Positions 1 to 10,177 of a stretch of DNA of 40,787 nt are shown one piece after another. The position numbers were made by a program, and so were the translations under genes. Where the stretch lies: contig MCGO01000285.1 of assembly GCA_002104985.1 (NCBI GenBank), forward strand, positions 1-40,787, written 5' to 3'. This DNA is from Rhizoclosmatium globosum (Eukaryota > Chytridiomycota > Chytridiomycetes > Chytridiales > Chytriomycetaceae). The first letter of the stretch is position 1, and the number at the start of each line of letters is the position of its first letter. The notes below the pieces were generated by a model. It saw only the letters and a program-made list of their open reading frames with translations, did not search any database and was not told the origin of the DNA.

Positions 1-1023
1 GTCTCTGGAGAAGTTGGTTTAGGACTCAAAATCTGGATTAGACACAGTGTTCTATATGAATATTTCCACTCAAAAATAAGGGGATTGTTGCCTTTCTCAA
101 AGTGTGGCTCAAAAAATATGTGGCTGAAGTCGTTGAAAAGTGAGGAGAACATCCACAACCCACTCTCAATTACTTTCCAAAAAATATGCTGACTTCCTTA
201 GTCCTACTTGCAAGTCTTGCTTTGGTGAAGGCAGATGCCACAATCGTTGGATCTGATGCCCCAAGTCAATTGCTCACTCTTTACTCCCAATTTCCCAAGT
301 GTGCCAAGCAGTGTGTCTCGTCCCAGTTCCAAGTCACAGTTGGATCTGCCAACTTGAAAGCTGGTGTTTTGACGCTGGACGACGTGATTTACTTTTGCCA
401 AGACCCTAATACTCAAAAAGGATTGACAGATTGTATCAACAAGGCTTGCCCTGCTAACGACCCTTCACTGACAAACCGATGGGTACGTAGCTAAAGATAT
501 TGTAAGCAAACTTTTCTGATCCACCCATTGGCGGATTCTACGTTATGGGCAAAGGCGCCTGCAACATCGATTTGTACCACTGCACTTGCTCAAGATAAGG
601 TTGACATCAGCATTGCCAAATCAAACGCTACTGGCGGTGACTGGTCCAAGTACTACACCACCACTATGACCAACTACGACTGGATTAATTTGCGTGAAGG
701 AATCAAGACACTCATTCAAGTAAAGCAATACGGTCCTGTTTTGTTACGTCTTGCCTGGCCACGATGCTTCTACTGGAAATATTCTTGACGGTACTGGTGG
801 TCCGCACGCGACAATGCTTCTCCAAGATCCGGAGGATCCGCAAAACAAAGTCTCCAACGTGCAATTGATGCGTTGGCTCCACCTATGAAATTTACGGCCG
901 ATAAAATCTCGAATGCAGACTTGTGGTCTTACGCTGGAGCTCTCGCTGTACGTGTGATGGGAGGTTAGTTATTTATTATACTCTTATGCTTGCTAACAAG
1001 TGTTAAGGTCCTATCATTCCATG

Positions 1024-1032
1024 GAGGCCAGG
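1024..1032. repeat. Target-site duplication, left copy (GAGGCCAGG)
   Basis: Nine bases directly before the left terminal inverted repeat; the identical nine lie directly after the right one. The sequence is part of the peroxidase PWRPGR codons, so the second copy was made on insertion. Confidence 0.85.
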
Positions 1033-1590
1033 CAGGGGCCGGGTACTGGGGGGGTCTAATTCGACAAAATGGCGACTTGCGCAATTTTTCACAAAATGTC
1101 CCAACAAAACCAGCAACCCACCATCACTCCCAACCAAAGTCTCCTCTTATTGGCAAGTAAAGCAATCAACAGAGTCTTCCGAATGAGTGCGATTCGTTAT
1201 TTTTGGAGTTTTGTTGAACTTGTCAAACGGCAGTTAGAACCACAGATACGATAGATTCAATTGGAAAGAATTACAATGATATATTTATTGCTTAGAGCAG
1301 AATAAAGCGATATATGTTGGGTTCATGAACTCCAACATCTTTTTCTGCCATTGATACTTCTACTATACATTCAGTGTAATATTGAAAGAGATTATTTCCG
1401 ATATTTTACGATTCATGTTCATTATTTTTTCGACGCTTTCTGTTCTCCCTTCCTCCATTTTGTGCGTGTGTTACATAAGTACAACGTCACACGGGGTACA
1501 ATCTCCATAATTCTGAGTGTAACATGAGCATCTCCCGGTCTTTGGAAAAATCCTTGCTAAATTGGGTCAAGCCCGAGTACCCGGCCCCTG
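1033..1590. mobile_element. MITE-like non-autonomous DNA transposon, 558 bp
   Basis: The left end (1033-1047) reads CAGGGGCCGGGTACT and the right end (1576-1590) is its exact reverse complement, giving 15-bp perfect terminal inverted repeats, flanked by a 9-bp duplication. The interior is AT-rich with no transposase-like reading frame, so it would need a transposase from elsewhere. The 9-bp duplication fits Mutator-like elements; the CAGGG terminus resembles hAT ends, which normally make 8 bp, so the superfamily is uncertain. It sits inside an exon and removing it with one duplication copy restores the peroxidase frame at that point. I saw no second copy in the window. Confidence 0.85.
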
Positions 1591-1599
1591 GAGGCCAGG
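1591..1599. repeat. Target-site duplication, right copy (GAGGCCAGG)
   Basis: Perfect repeat of 1024-1032, immediately after the right inverted repeat; peroxidase coding sequence resumes here with GRNDITD. Confidence 0.85.
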
Positions 1600-2388
1600 C
1601 CGAAACGACATCACTGACATAAACCAAGCCAGACTTGGAGAAGCAAATCGCATCCCATCTGCCAAGGACTCATGGAAGACTCAGCTGGACAAGTTTGCCA
1701 AGTTTGGAATGAACAGCACAGACTTGGCTGCTCTTATTCACGGTGGTCACGGCGTGGGTCGATGCCACAGAGAATATTCAGGTTACCACGGTCCTTGGAC
1801 AGGAGAGGAGAACACGTTCTCTAACTTCTACGGGCCATTGACTAATCGCTCCTGGCCAGGAATTAATGAGACGCTTCCCGACATCAAGAGTTGGCAGATG
1901 AATTTGATTAGTGAGTACAATGGCTTTATCTTAAGTGCTTACATTCTTCCCTCACTTTCAGGTCCTGTGAACGGAGCAGCGGTAATGAAGCTACCATCAG
2001 ATGTCGAGGTGGTGAATGGTATTACCGATGCTGTAAATTCCCCAAAACCAGGTGTCTTGAGTCCAAATGCTGACAAGAAATTCTTGGCTTTTAGCGCAGA
2101 CAAAGACTACTTCTTTATGTACTTCACTGACGTGTTTGTTCGCCTCCTTGAGGTTACTCTGGATAAATCTCAGCTTGGTGGCTATGTTTCAACTGATCCA
2201 GCTGATCCATTCGGGTGGGTTCCTGTTAAAACAACAACCACTCAAGCCGCCATTCAAGCTTCTCAAACTCCTGCCCAAGCTCAGAATCAAGCCCCTTACT
2301 CTGGTCTTGTTGCCAGCACTGCTAGCAAAGTCCACATTGCCGCTTTTGTTCTTCTTACCCTCTTCGCATGTTTCTAGACCAAATTTCC

Positions 2389-2394
2389 AATAAA
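2389..2394 (+). terminator. Poly(A) signal AATAAA after the peroxidase gene
   Basis: AATAAA 12 bases past the TAG stop, with a second ATAAATAAAG-like run shortly downstream. Confidence 0.5.
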
Positions 2395-2471
2395 ACCAAA
2401 TTATATGTGATAAATAAAGCGTCTGGATTCATAAACACGCTGCATTTTTACTATTAGAGTGAAAGCCACAT

Positions 2472-2477
2472 TTTATT
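2472..2477 (-). terminator. Poly(A) signal after allantoicase
   Basis: AATAAA on the minus strand (TTTATT on plus) about 10 bases past the allantoicase stop codon. Confidence 0.45.
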
Positions 2478-2486
2478 AGAGGATTC

Positions 2487-3789
2487 TTATAATTTTGAAC
2501 TGACTTTTGTTTCTCCCAAAGTACCAAACACACGGAATCGTGCAATACCACCGTCCGGGAAGACCGTCAAACGTACATGAGTGATTCCCGATCCACCACC
2601 AACGACGCCGAATTCGTGCTTCGAATTTGGCTGGCACTTTACTCGCTTAACTAACACATGCCATTTAGCATCGTTGAGTCGTTGCCCTTGCGTCAGAACG
2701 CAAGACTCTACAAGAACACTTTCTGGAAAGTTACCCTTGAAGTGCGAGGTATCAATAACAACCTTTTCAGGTACTGCAATGCGTCCGAGTTTGATAACAA
2801 CATGTTCAGAGCCTGGGATAACAAGCAATCCTTCGGCATCTTTTTTAAAGATAGGTGGACGATTTGGATTTCGTGCTGTGTAGCAGTCAGGTTTTCGATG
2901 GAACAGAACAACGCAACTCACCAGTTTCCCATCCATCGCACATCCCAGCACTTTCTCTCTTCATGAGCATGTTCTGGGGAGTTCCATAGTGGCTGTTTGT
3001 AAACGAAACGGGGATTCCCCCATTCTCCAATGCAACCAAGTCAAATTGCTGAACTGGAGAGACAGTGGACCAATCTTTTGAGACAGTTCCATACACCCGA
3101 AGTCGGGCAACGCCACCATCAGGGAAATAGTTGATACTAGGGAATCAATGTAAGAATTCGAATCGGTCGGTACACAAACTATACCGCAAATGCGTATATC
3201 TCTTTCCAAGACATGCCTTGTTGATGGGGAAGTAGTGGTGACGCGTTTCCGGATATCCAGGCTTCAATGGAGTCATTGAAAGGATAGTGTCCCATTTCTC
3301 ACTCCCAACTGCTCCAGCAGCTTTCAACTCCTGATCAGTAGCACAAGTCCCGATTTCGCTTCGTCGCACAAGAGGCAGGTCTATAGTAAGATAAGATTCA
3401 ATCTGGGCCACAGAACCAAGGATTCACCTTCTTGCAGACATGCCGCCTGTAAACTGATTCTGGGTACTTGGTTACCAGTGAAGAATGCCGTGTCAATATG
3501 GACACCTTCGATTTCGCCACTGAGGCCCAGCTTCACAATTCCCCAATCATGACCCTCGGTCCGCTTGCGACGGGTCTCCCAGCCATCCATCCACTTTCCA
3601 AATGGAGTGAATTTATCTGCATCCCATACAGGCTCAGTGGTATGAAGGAGCGATTCCGCTGGTTGGAAAAAGTCATCCGTTGCAAAGAGTACTTGACCTA
3701 GGGCGAGTATGAGGTAATGCTGTATCGATATAATTAACTTAACCGTCAGCGGTAAGATTGACAAGGTGAGCAAAGGGATTAGCTGTCAT
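2487..3789 (-). CDS. Allantoicase (allantoate amidinohydrolase)
   Basis: Converts allantoate to ureidoglycolate and urea in purine breakdown. Five exons on the minus strand: 3789-3744, 3697-3428, 3380-3185, 3136-2922 and 2875-2487; introns 46-48 nt; 371 residues, normal for the family. Family landmarks in order: [11 protein letters not shown] near the N-terminus, [13 protein letters not shown], an IDTAFFTGN segment, [23 protein letters not shown], then the second repeat with [52 protein letters not shown]. The two tandem allantoicase repeats are both complete. The ATG at 3789 gives [16 protein letters not shown], which reads straight into the conserved start. It lies 43 bp from, and divergent to, the gene for the next step of the pathway, so the two are probably co-regulated. 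Equivalent to yeast DAL2. Confidence 0.93.
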
Positions 3790-3832
3790 CAGTTTGAAAC
3801 CCACGAGCGAAAGTCTTCACAAAAACTCTTTG
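3790..3832. promoter_or_regulatory. 43-bp bidirectional promoter of the ureide genes
   Basis: The whole space between the divergent start codons of allantoicase (3789, minus) and ureidoglycolate lyase (3833, plus). Any shared control element must lie here or within the transcribed regions. I see no obvious GATA-rich nitrogen-control cluster in this stretch. Confidence 0.55.
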
Positions 3833-4417
3833 ATGCGTCAAATCCCTTTGGAACCATTGACCTCGGCAGCATTCAGTCCATTTGGTTCAGTTATCGCGAT
3901 TCCCACATCCCGCGTTCAAGCATCCTCAGCGAATCAGTCCACAGCAACAAAATACTCTCCCATTTCTCCCCTCACAACAACGTACCCATCTAAGAATGAG
4001 CCCCTCATGTCTTTGTTTCACTGCCATCCACGAAAGCTGACACCATCGGCAACATTCCAACTGCAGATCCTTGAAAGACACCCATACACAACGCAGTCAT
4101 TCATTCCAATGGGACTTGCAGCGTCAGATATATCCACTGCGTACATTGTTATTGTAGCTCCCTATGATCCTGTATTCGACAAGCCAGATGTGTCTCGTGT
4201 GCGAGCATTCTTGGCGCGGGGTGACCAAGGTGTAACCTACAATGTTGGTGCATGGCATTCTCCCATGGTTGTTGTGGGTGAAAGCAGTGTCTTGTTTTCA
4301 GTGATTCAGTGGGTAAATGGAGTAGCGAAAGATGACTGTACTGAATGTGAAGTACTGGATGAGGAGGTTTCTGTCCAGATTCCTCCTTCACTCCGAGGAA
4401 AGAACGCGAAATTATAA
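3833..4417 (+). CDS. Ureidoglycolate lyase
   Basis: Splits ureidoglycolate into glyoxylate and urea, directly downstream of allantoicase in purine breakdown. Single exon, 194 residues. Family features: TSAAFSPFGSVI near the N-terminus, FQLQILERHPYTTQSFIPMG in the middle, and GVTYNVGAWHSPMVVVG with the conserved His of the cupin-like fold. The frame stays open upstream of 3833, but the first ATG (MRQIPLEPL) matches where family members begin, so I chose it. The 3' end converges with the membrane acyltransferase gene, 32 bp away. Equivalent to yeast DAL3. Confidence 0.9.
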   Translation: MRQIPLEPLTSAAFSPFGSVIAIPTSRVQASSANQSTATKYSPISPLTTTYPSKNEPLMSLFHCHPRKLTPSATFQLQILERHPYTTQSFIPMGLAASDISTAYIVIVAPYDPVFDKPDVSRVRAFLARGDQGVTYNVGAWHSPMVVVGESSVLFSVIQWVNGVAKDDCTECEVLDEEVSVQIPPSLRGKNAKL

Positions 4418-4449
4418 ATCCATGATAACATTTTTCCTCTTATTTCTGT

Positions 4450-5875
4450 TCACATTCTCCAGTACCATTTCATATGATCCAAAAATAGTCCCAGAGGCAC
4501 AACAACACCAAGTCCCCAAAAGAGGGACCAAACAAGAGAGCTAACTCCCTCATTTTTAATCCAAGATGCAAACACACTGTTGTAGAATGGATGATATCCT
4601 CCAGCCCTATCGAGAAGAATTATCACCACCTCGTGGAAAACATACAATGCCAATGGGTTTTTCCCACATGCGGCCATCGACTTCACACCAAAAGGAAATT
4701 TCTTGGGCGGAATTGTCAGATCCCTCCCATTGTCAATGAGCCAAAAGAAAAGTGCGAAGAAGAACGTCGAGCCAGCGAGGCAAACGAAAACAAATGAAGG
4801 AGTCCACAGATTCTTGGAGATTGGTACACCAGCATAATGAAGACCCAATCCAACTGCCAAAAATATAATTGATTCCCCAATGAGCTTGAGCGTCGCATAC
4901 TTGTTCGCTGGATCCGCCAGCAAAAGCGTTCCTACGAAGGACCCTCCAACACAAGTAACAACAGTTGTAAACGTCCCAATAATTCCTTCATTATCGAAAA
5001 CTTGTCCGTTCAAGTGATTCCGTCCACCCAATACAGCCACATCAGTTCGAGATTCAGCCGTACACTCTGGAGGATTGAAGTACGAAAAGTTCCCATCGCT
5101 GCGCAAAGGACACTCGTAACCATCCTCAAAAGGTTGGGTACCAGGCTCCACAATAAGCAGAAGCGTCATCAACGTCCAGATACCAAACGCAATCACAGGA
5201 ACACCTATATGGAACGCATAAAAGTTTGGAATTGCCTTGTATGTGGCTGAACAGATCCAGAATACAATTCCAAGGCGTTGGAGGACAGCAAGGTATCTGA
5301 ACGTGTTGAAATCAATTGGCTCGCCACACAGAGTTCCCAATAAGTTGATGGCAAGACCAACGGCAATAAGCTTCAACGAACGCTCGGCTAGTGTCCAGTA
5401 TGATTTACCAGACTTCATGGCGATTGGAATAGCCTGTGATTGGTATGGAATAAGCCTCCCAATATATTATGTAGTATCCCGATCATTCTCACCATTCCCA
5501 TCATAAACACAAACGTGGGAAATATAAAGTCGACAAATGATATACGTTCAGTCCAGCTAGCATGTGTGAGAATTTCAAAAGCACCTTCTTGTTGGAAATT
5601 GGCCACTAGATGAGACACTTCTTCAGCTCATAGTAACTGGAGGAAGCGATCTACTCACTTATCATAGATATGATTGTGAATCCTCGGAAAGCATCGAGCG
5701 ATGTCAAACGAGGAGTTGACGGCTTCTTCGTCGTTTCTGATTCGGACTTCACATAAACTTCTGTTGGACTCACAGAGTTGGCAGAGTTATGAATGAGGCC
5801 AAGCTCAACGTCTGAGTTTCCTGCTCTCTCTGCCATTTTCGGGAGGGATTCGGGTATAGGGCTTTTTTTCGTCAT
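4450..5875 (-). CDS. HGSNAT/NagX-like multi-pass membrane acyltransferase
   Basis: Exons 5875-5659, 5605-5493 and 5433-4450 (introns 53 and 59 nt); 437 residues. After a polar cytoplasmic N-terminus comes RLTSLDAFRGFTIISMIM, the signature opening of the heparan-alpha-glucosaminide N-acetyltransferase / DUF5009 family, then the loop THASWTERISFVDFIFPTFVF and MGMAIPIAM, and roughly nine further hydrophobic segments. A Cys-containing lumenal loop (YECPLRSDGNFSYFNPPECT) lies mid-protein. Human HGSNAT moves acetyl groups from cytosolic acetyl-CoA to lumenal glucosamine; fungi lack heparan, so the substrate here is unknown (perhaps a cell-wall or glycan amino sugar, inference). The start could also be the in-frame ATG at 5836. 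Confidence 0.8.
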
Positions 5876-6113
5876 TGAGGAAACAATGAAATGATGTAAC
5901 ACAGCCACAGCCCAGTCTCAAAACCGGAACAAATAAAACCATAGCCATCACCAAGGCAGATATCATTTACAGATAGTAACATGAATGTCACCATTTTTCA
6001 TTGATCATTCTGATTGATGCAGTCATTACAACCAAAATACCAAAAAGTCGAATAATTCAGGAATAATATATTAAATATGCTTGCTTAAGAGTTTCAACTT
6101 TCCAACCAAAAAA

Positions 6114-8652
6114 TCACAACTTTCGTCGTCCAACACTTCCGACCCCAGTAAGCAACAACCCCACGAAAAACGTTCCCGCAGCTTTAACGTTCATGCATCC
6201 CACAGAAGCGACAGTATCCCTCCCCTTCTCCCAGCTCACCAACTCAATCTGAAACATCAACCCTTCACTCGGCACATCCTCCGCAAGAAACATCCCCTTC
6301 ACAACTCGATCAACACCACCACCGTCTTGTCCAAACCCAGGGCTTAAAACAATCGACAATGGATTCTTCCACACACAGTCAAACAGAATCTTTCTTGATG
6401 TTTCATCTGTCGTGCGCGTGAAGGAAATATTGTGGTCATGCATTCTTTGCTCAAGGTCAATAGCTGCGCGGTCCGGGGATACGTTTGTGAGATCTTTGTG
6501 GAAAGTTTCGTCTTGGAGAAGGGTTTTGTGGCTGTCGGAGAGCAAGGAGGTTGGTTTTGACGGGGACACAGCGGTTGGTGAACGTATTTTTGTGATGAGA
6601 GAGTTTGGGTTTGTGGATTTTGAGGGACTTGCGGGAGTTTCGAGAGTATTGGTGGTTGGAGTTGAACGAGGTGGGATTGTAGATGCAGGAGAGGTTAGAT
6701 TGTAATTTGGGTCACCATTGTGGTAAAGCACTGTTTTTGGTGCGACAACTTTGTTTGTTACAGGTGATATTGGGGTACCGGTTGTAGGATCTAGAATAAA
6801 TGTGGTTGATAATGGTGTTCGAGGCACATATTCGGATGAGTTCTCTTCCTTCTGTTGAGGTTCTTGCTGTGGAAGTGGAGGCAGTTCGCTGAAATCAGTT
6901 TGAATATTCAGCCCCTTCAATCCTGTCGGTGCTGTTGAAACTGATTGAGTAATCTCAGTTTGTTTTGCCTGTGCTCGTTTCTTTTCGGCTCTTAATAAAT
7001 GGTATGCAGCCATTACTGGTCCAGGATCTCCAGTTTTCTTTGCGAATTCGATCTCTTCATTCGAGAATCCCATTCGTTTGAGTTCTGTAATTAATGAATT
7101 ATCTTTAAGATGACATGGATCTCCACGCAATGGTGAAGATGTTGGAGAGGCAGGTGAAACGGGAGATTCAAGAGGCAATTCATAAAATTCAACAGGGGGA
7201 AGAGCACCATTGTCTGTGATCCATGGATGAGATTGAAGTTTCGATAAAGTAGCCCGTTCCAGAGGATTCACTTTTAACATAGACGCCAGAATGTCTTTGG
7301 CGTCTGTTTGCTGTAATTAGACGGAGAAAAAGAAGGGAGGGAAACGTTACTATCTGAAACTTTTGGGCTCTCTTCAGGGAATTTATACCGCGCTGACAGA
7401 ATATTTGTATACATTCTTCCCATATGCTGGCAATCGAAAGGATGATAACCACACACTAAAACAAAGAGTATGACACCAAGTGCCCAAATGTCCACATCTT
7501 GTCCATTGTATTTTCGTCTAGCAATCATTTCTGGCTTGAACGTCAATTACCATCTTTGATTAGGAAAGTTTCGTACCAGGGGCAGCATACGACGGCGAAC
7601 CACAGAATGTATCCATCATATTTCCATCGCGTACAACGTTTGAGAAACCAAAGTCGATGAGCTTCATATTTCCATGAGAATCTAGTAAGACTGAAGGAGG
7701 AATATACGGATTTGTTAGAGGTTAGAGCACTTTTCATATGAGGAAATTGATGTATCTGCATTCAGATACCATACTCAACTATTCTCAGGTTTTAGATCAC
7801 GATGCACAATTCCATTAATGTGACAGTATTGAATTGCAGACAGAAGCTGACGAAACTTTGTCCGTGCCTCGGATTCTGGTAGCACGTGTTTCGAGATAAT
7901 ATAATCAAATAATTCACCTCCTTCTTCATATTCCAGAATGAGGTAGGTGTAGTCTTTGGTGTCGACAACTTGTAACAAACGCGTGATATTTGGATGGTAG
8001 AGGTGTGAGAGGACAAGAATTTCGCGGAGAGTCCGCTCTGAATTTCCAACTTCAGATTGGATCGCGTTTTTGTCCATGCATTTAATAGCAACCTTGGGTT
8101 ACAGCGTTAGTGTTTGAATAGTCAAAGACGCGATACCTTATGGCCTGTAGGAAAGTGAACTGCCATTTTAACTTTGCTGAAGCATCCTTCGCCGATTGTT
8201 TTTTGTAGCAGGTAGTCGCCAAGGATAGCTTCTTCTTTGAGGTTGGCAGGTTTCTGTGGCGAAGTGGAATCCACGATCGTTTGATGATTCTTTGCAGGCA
8301 GCACCACCTCCTGATCAGCATCTTCCGGCTCTGCGACAAACCGAGTCGCAGCGACGGGCAGCGGGGGCAGCGGAGGCGGCAGTTCCTCGTTTGTGGCGAC
8401 GGAGTTCAGATCGGCGATGTCGATTCCGGACTTCTTCTTTTCGGCTTTGAGGGTTGAGCGACGCGTGGCGGCGGCGGCGGGCGGCGAGGCGCCGAGTTCC
8501 GAAAGAAGTTGCGAAAGAAGCGCGGCGGCGGCGGCGTCGTTTGCCGCGGCTTCGGGCGGCGATCCTCCGTCGGCGTCTTTCCGATTTGAGTTGAAGAGCG
8601 GGAGAACATCGGCGAGGGGGTGGCCGTGGTGCCGGAGTGAGAGTCGCCCCAT
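6114..8652 (-). CDS. AMPK-related Ser/Thr protein kinase with UBA-like domain
   Basis: Five exons: 8652-8137, 8092-7780, 7690-7577, 7530-7351 and 7303-6114; 770 residues. The first ~140 residues are Ala/Pro-rich low complexity. The kinase domain (about 145-403) is complete: glycine loop [12 protein letters not shown] lysine, HRDLKPEN catalytic loop, DFG in LIDFGFSN, activation segment [29 protein letters not shown] is typical of the AMPK/MARK/SIK/SNRK group. Just after it, [20 protein letters not shown] to YHLL (about 430-480) resembles the UBA/autoinhibitory segment of these kinases. A long Ser/Thr/Pro-rich linker leads to a C-terminal globular part that might be a divergent KA1 domain (low certainty). 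Expected roles are polarity, stress or nutrient signalling. Divergent from the next gene with only 69 bp between. Confidence 0.88.
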
Positions 8653-8721
8653 TTGGTGGTGTTATTTAGTATGTGTAGTTGGAGGGACGGAATCAAACAA
8701 AGAAGTATCAAAAAAAGCACA
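8653..8721. promoter_or_regulatory. 69-bp bidirectional promoter, kinase / DOLPP1
   Basis: The space between the ATG of the kinase (8652, minus) and the ATG of the dolichyl-diphosphate phosphatase (8722, plus). It holds the start region of both transcripts; no TATA box is evident. Confidence 0.45.
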
Positions 8722-9629
8722 ATGCCTGCTCCTACTTCACTGGAAGGCCTGAAACCTTTCTCGTTCACATTCTTTCTCTACGATCCAAATGATCCAATCG
8801 GGAAACTCATGGCTCTCATGTCTCTCACTCCAATCTTTATCATGGTTTCATATGCTACATTGATTGCCGCTCGCAGAGACCTGTACATTGCCTCAATATG
8901 TCTCGGTCAACTCATTGGTGAAGTATTGAACTTGGCTCTCAAGAAACTTATCAAGGAGCCACGTCCAACGAGTACGTCTTTGGGTACTGTCAACCTGTAT
9001 CTAATGTGTTGCTACCACCAGCCATCCTCGGAGGCGGTTACGGTATGCCTTCAAGTCATTCTCAATTCATGGCTTATTTCGCGACTTGTGTTATCCTGCA
9101 TTTGTACCTCAAGTAATGTGGTTTCTTGACAACCCCCTTCGTCAACCACACTGTCAACCAACCAACACTCACCCTTCTTTTTCACACTTCTATATTATAG
9201 AACCTCATACAAATCAAAACTATGGAAACACTTGATTGCACTCGCAACCCTCCTTCTCGCTGCATCCGTCCAATACTCTCGCATCCACCTCTACTACCAC
9301 ACCCCTCCCAAGTCCTGGTCGGTGTCCAAATAGGTACCCTCCTCGGCCTCATTTGGTTCCTTTTCACTACTCGCCTCCTCCTCCCCTTCCTCGTTGACAC
9401 GATCAAAGTCCTCGACCATCCTCTTGCAATCGCTTTTTGTGTTCGTGATACAAGTGACGTGGGAGACTTGGTGCGGTGTGAGTATGAAGGTTTGATGAAG
9501 TGGGAACGTGAGGTTGGGTTACGCGGTCGTGGTCTTGCTGGCACGGGCGTTGGAAAGTCGGCTCATGAAAAGACAAAGGGGTTTAAAGGAGGGAAGGCTG
9601 GGATGCATGGAAAGTCTAAGGATGAGTAG
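8722..9629 (+). CDS. Dolichyl-diphosphate phosphatase (PAP2 family), apparent frameshift
   Basis: Removes a phosphate from dolichyl diphosphate in the ER lumen so the lipid can be reused in N-glycosylation. Exons 8722-8971, 9022-9112 and 9201-9629. It matches DOLPP1/Cwh8 throughout: YDPNDPIGKLMALMSLTPIF, the first phosphatase motif KKLIKEPRPT, YGMPSSHSQF with the PSGH-like motif, and YSRIHLYYHT carrying the third motif, followed by SQVLVGVQIG. Between HT and SQVL the frame slips by one: the run of four C at 9302-9305 would need five. With that base the gene is 257 codons, close to human DOLPP1. A consensus error in a homopolymer is the simplest reading; otherwise the last third is lost. I chose the ATG at 8722 because it starts the conserved region. 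Confidence 0.85.
9495..9515 (+). repeat. 21-bp direct repeat, copy 1 (inside DOLPP1 3' coding end)
   Basis: Twenty-one bases starting ATGAAGTGGG recur without mismatch at 9779-9799, about 150 bp past the stop codon. After a short gap GGTCGTGG also recurs at both places. Confidence 0.7.
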
Positions 9630-9778
9630 ATCATGGATGTCATGATAGGAGAGGAGGAGTGTGTATGGATTGGAGAGTGTTTAGATTTGGTGTGATTTTG
9701 AATGGGATGTATTTAAGTTAGTGGGATGTGTTAGATGAATGAGGATTGGTGTATTGCGTTGTGAGTAAAAGTATTTGA

Positions 9779-9799
9779 ATGAAGTGGGAACGTGAGGTT
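9779..9799 (+). repeat. 21-bp direct repeat, copy 2 (intergenic)
   Basis: Identical to 9495-9515, which is coding sequence of the upstream gene. Confidence 0.7.
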
Positions 9800-10016
9800 A
9801 GGTCGTGGGGTTTGTCGCATTCACTGTGTTCAATACATCAGATGTGTGGTCAAGGTCAAGATGAATCAAAATTGACTTTGAATGCGGGCATTCATGACTC
9901 TCCTTTCAATTTATATACAGATTGAGAATAGCGAAGGAATCGCAATCTGATAACATCATCTGAGTGCTTTTTAATCTCAACATCGATCTTTCATCAATTT
10001 TTGAGTGCTGACACTC

Positions 10017-10051
10017 AAGGCGGAAATTGACCGACCCGAAAGGCGGAAATT
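10017..10051. promoter_or_regulatory. Direct repeat AAGGCGGAAATT x2 upstream of the ABC transporter
   Basis: AAGGCGGAAATT at 10017-10028 and again at 10040-10051, 23 bp centre to centre (about two helical turns), 127-160 bp before the transporter ATG. CGG-centred repeats are the usual target of fungal zinc-cluster activators, which often control ABC transporters. That link is inference. Confidence 0.3.
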
Positions 10052-10177
10052 TGTAATTTTTCATTAGAAATCGTGGGCCATCTTGTTGACCGCATTGAAA
10101 TTGAGGCCATTCTGATAGAATTTACATAAAAACTGGCAAGCACATTTTGAAAGTACGCTCTCAAAAACGTCAATTGA

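Larger units (their letters stand above)
186..2377 (+). pseudogene. Secreted CFEM-heme peroxidase, broken by a transposon and frameshifts
   Basis: Exons 186-482, 555-963, 1008-1910 and 1962-2377; without the inserted element they add up to 486 codons. A hydrophobic leader (MLTSLVLLASLALVKA) precedes a Cys pattern like a CFEM domain (PKCAKQC, YFCQDP, DCINKAC, ATSIC). A class I-like peroxidase follows: distal-His motif RLAWHDAS, ADLWSYAGALAV, PWRPGR, proximal-His region LIHGGHGVGRCH and SGYHGPW as in cytochrome c peroxidase. A Thr/Gln-rich linker and C-terminal hydrophobic tail (AAFVLLTLFACF) suggest a GPI anchor. Such enzymes use H2O2 to oxidise substrates, here outside the cell. Damage: one extra C inside the WHD codons near 757; one base missing near 853 (NK-LQRA); and a 558-bp element splitting PWRPG from RNDITD. 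The two indels cancel, so consensus errors could explain them; the insertion cannot be explained that way. Functional only if another allele is intact. Confidence 0.8.
9630..10177. other. Intergenic region between DOLPP1 and the ABC transporter
   Basis: 548 bp with no convincing coding sequence. It holds the second copy of the 21-bp repeat (9779-9799), a TATA-like TTTATATAC near 9909, and a 12-bp direct repeat close to the ABC gene. I looked here for an upstream exon encoding a signal peptide for the transporter and did not find one. Confidence 0.5.

Noticed and set aside
509..590. Second-frame peptide (PPIGGFYVMGKGAC...) in the peroxidase N-terminus, implying frameshifts
   Set aside because: A 72-nt intron (483-554) joins exons in one frame and completes the CFEM Cys pattern, so no indel is needed there.
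3794..3832. Upstream start (TTG at 3794) for ureidoglycolate lyase
   Set aside because: No ATG, and it would leave no space for the allantoicase promoter; the first ATG at 3833 matches the family's usual start.
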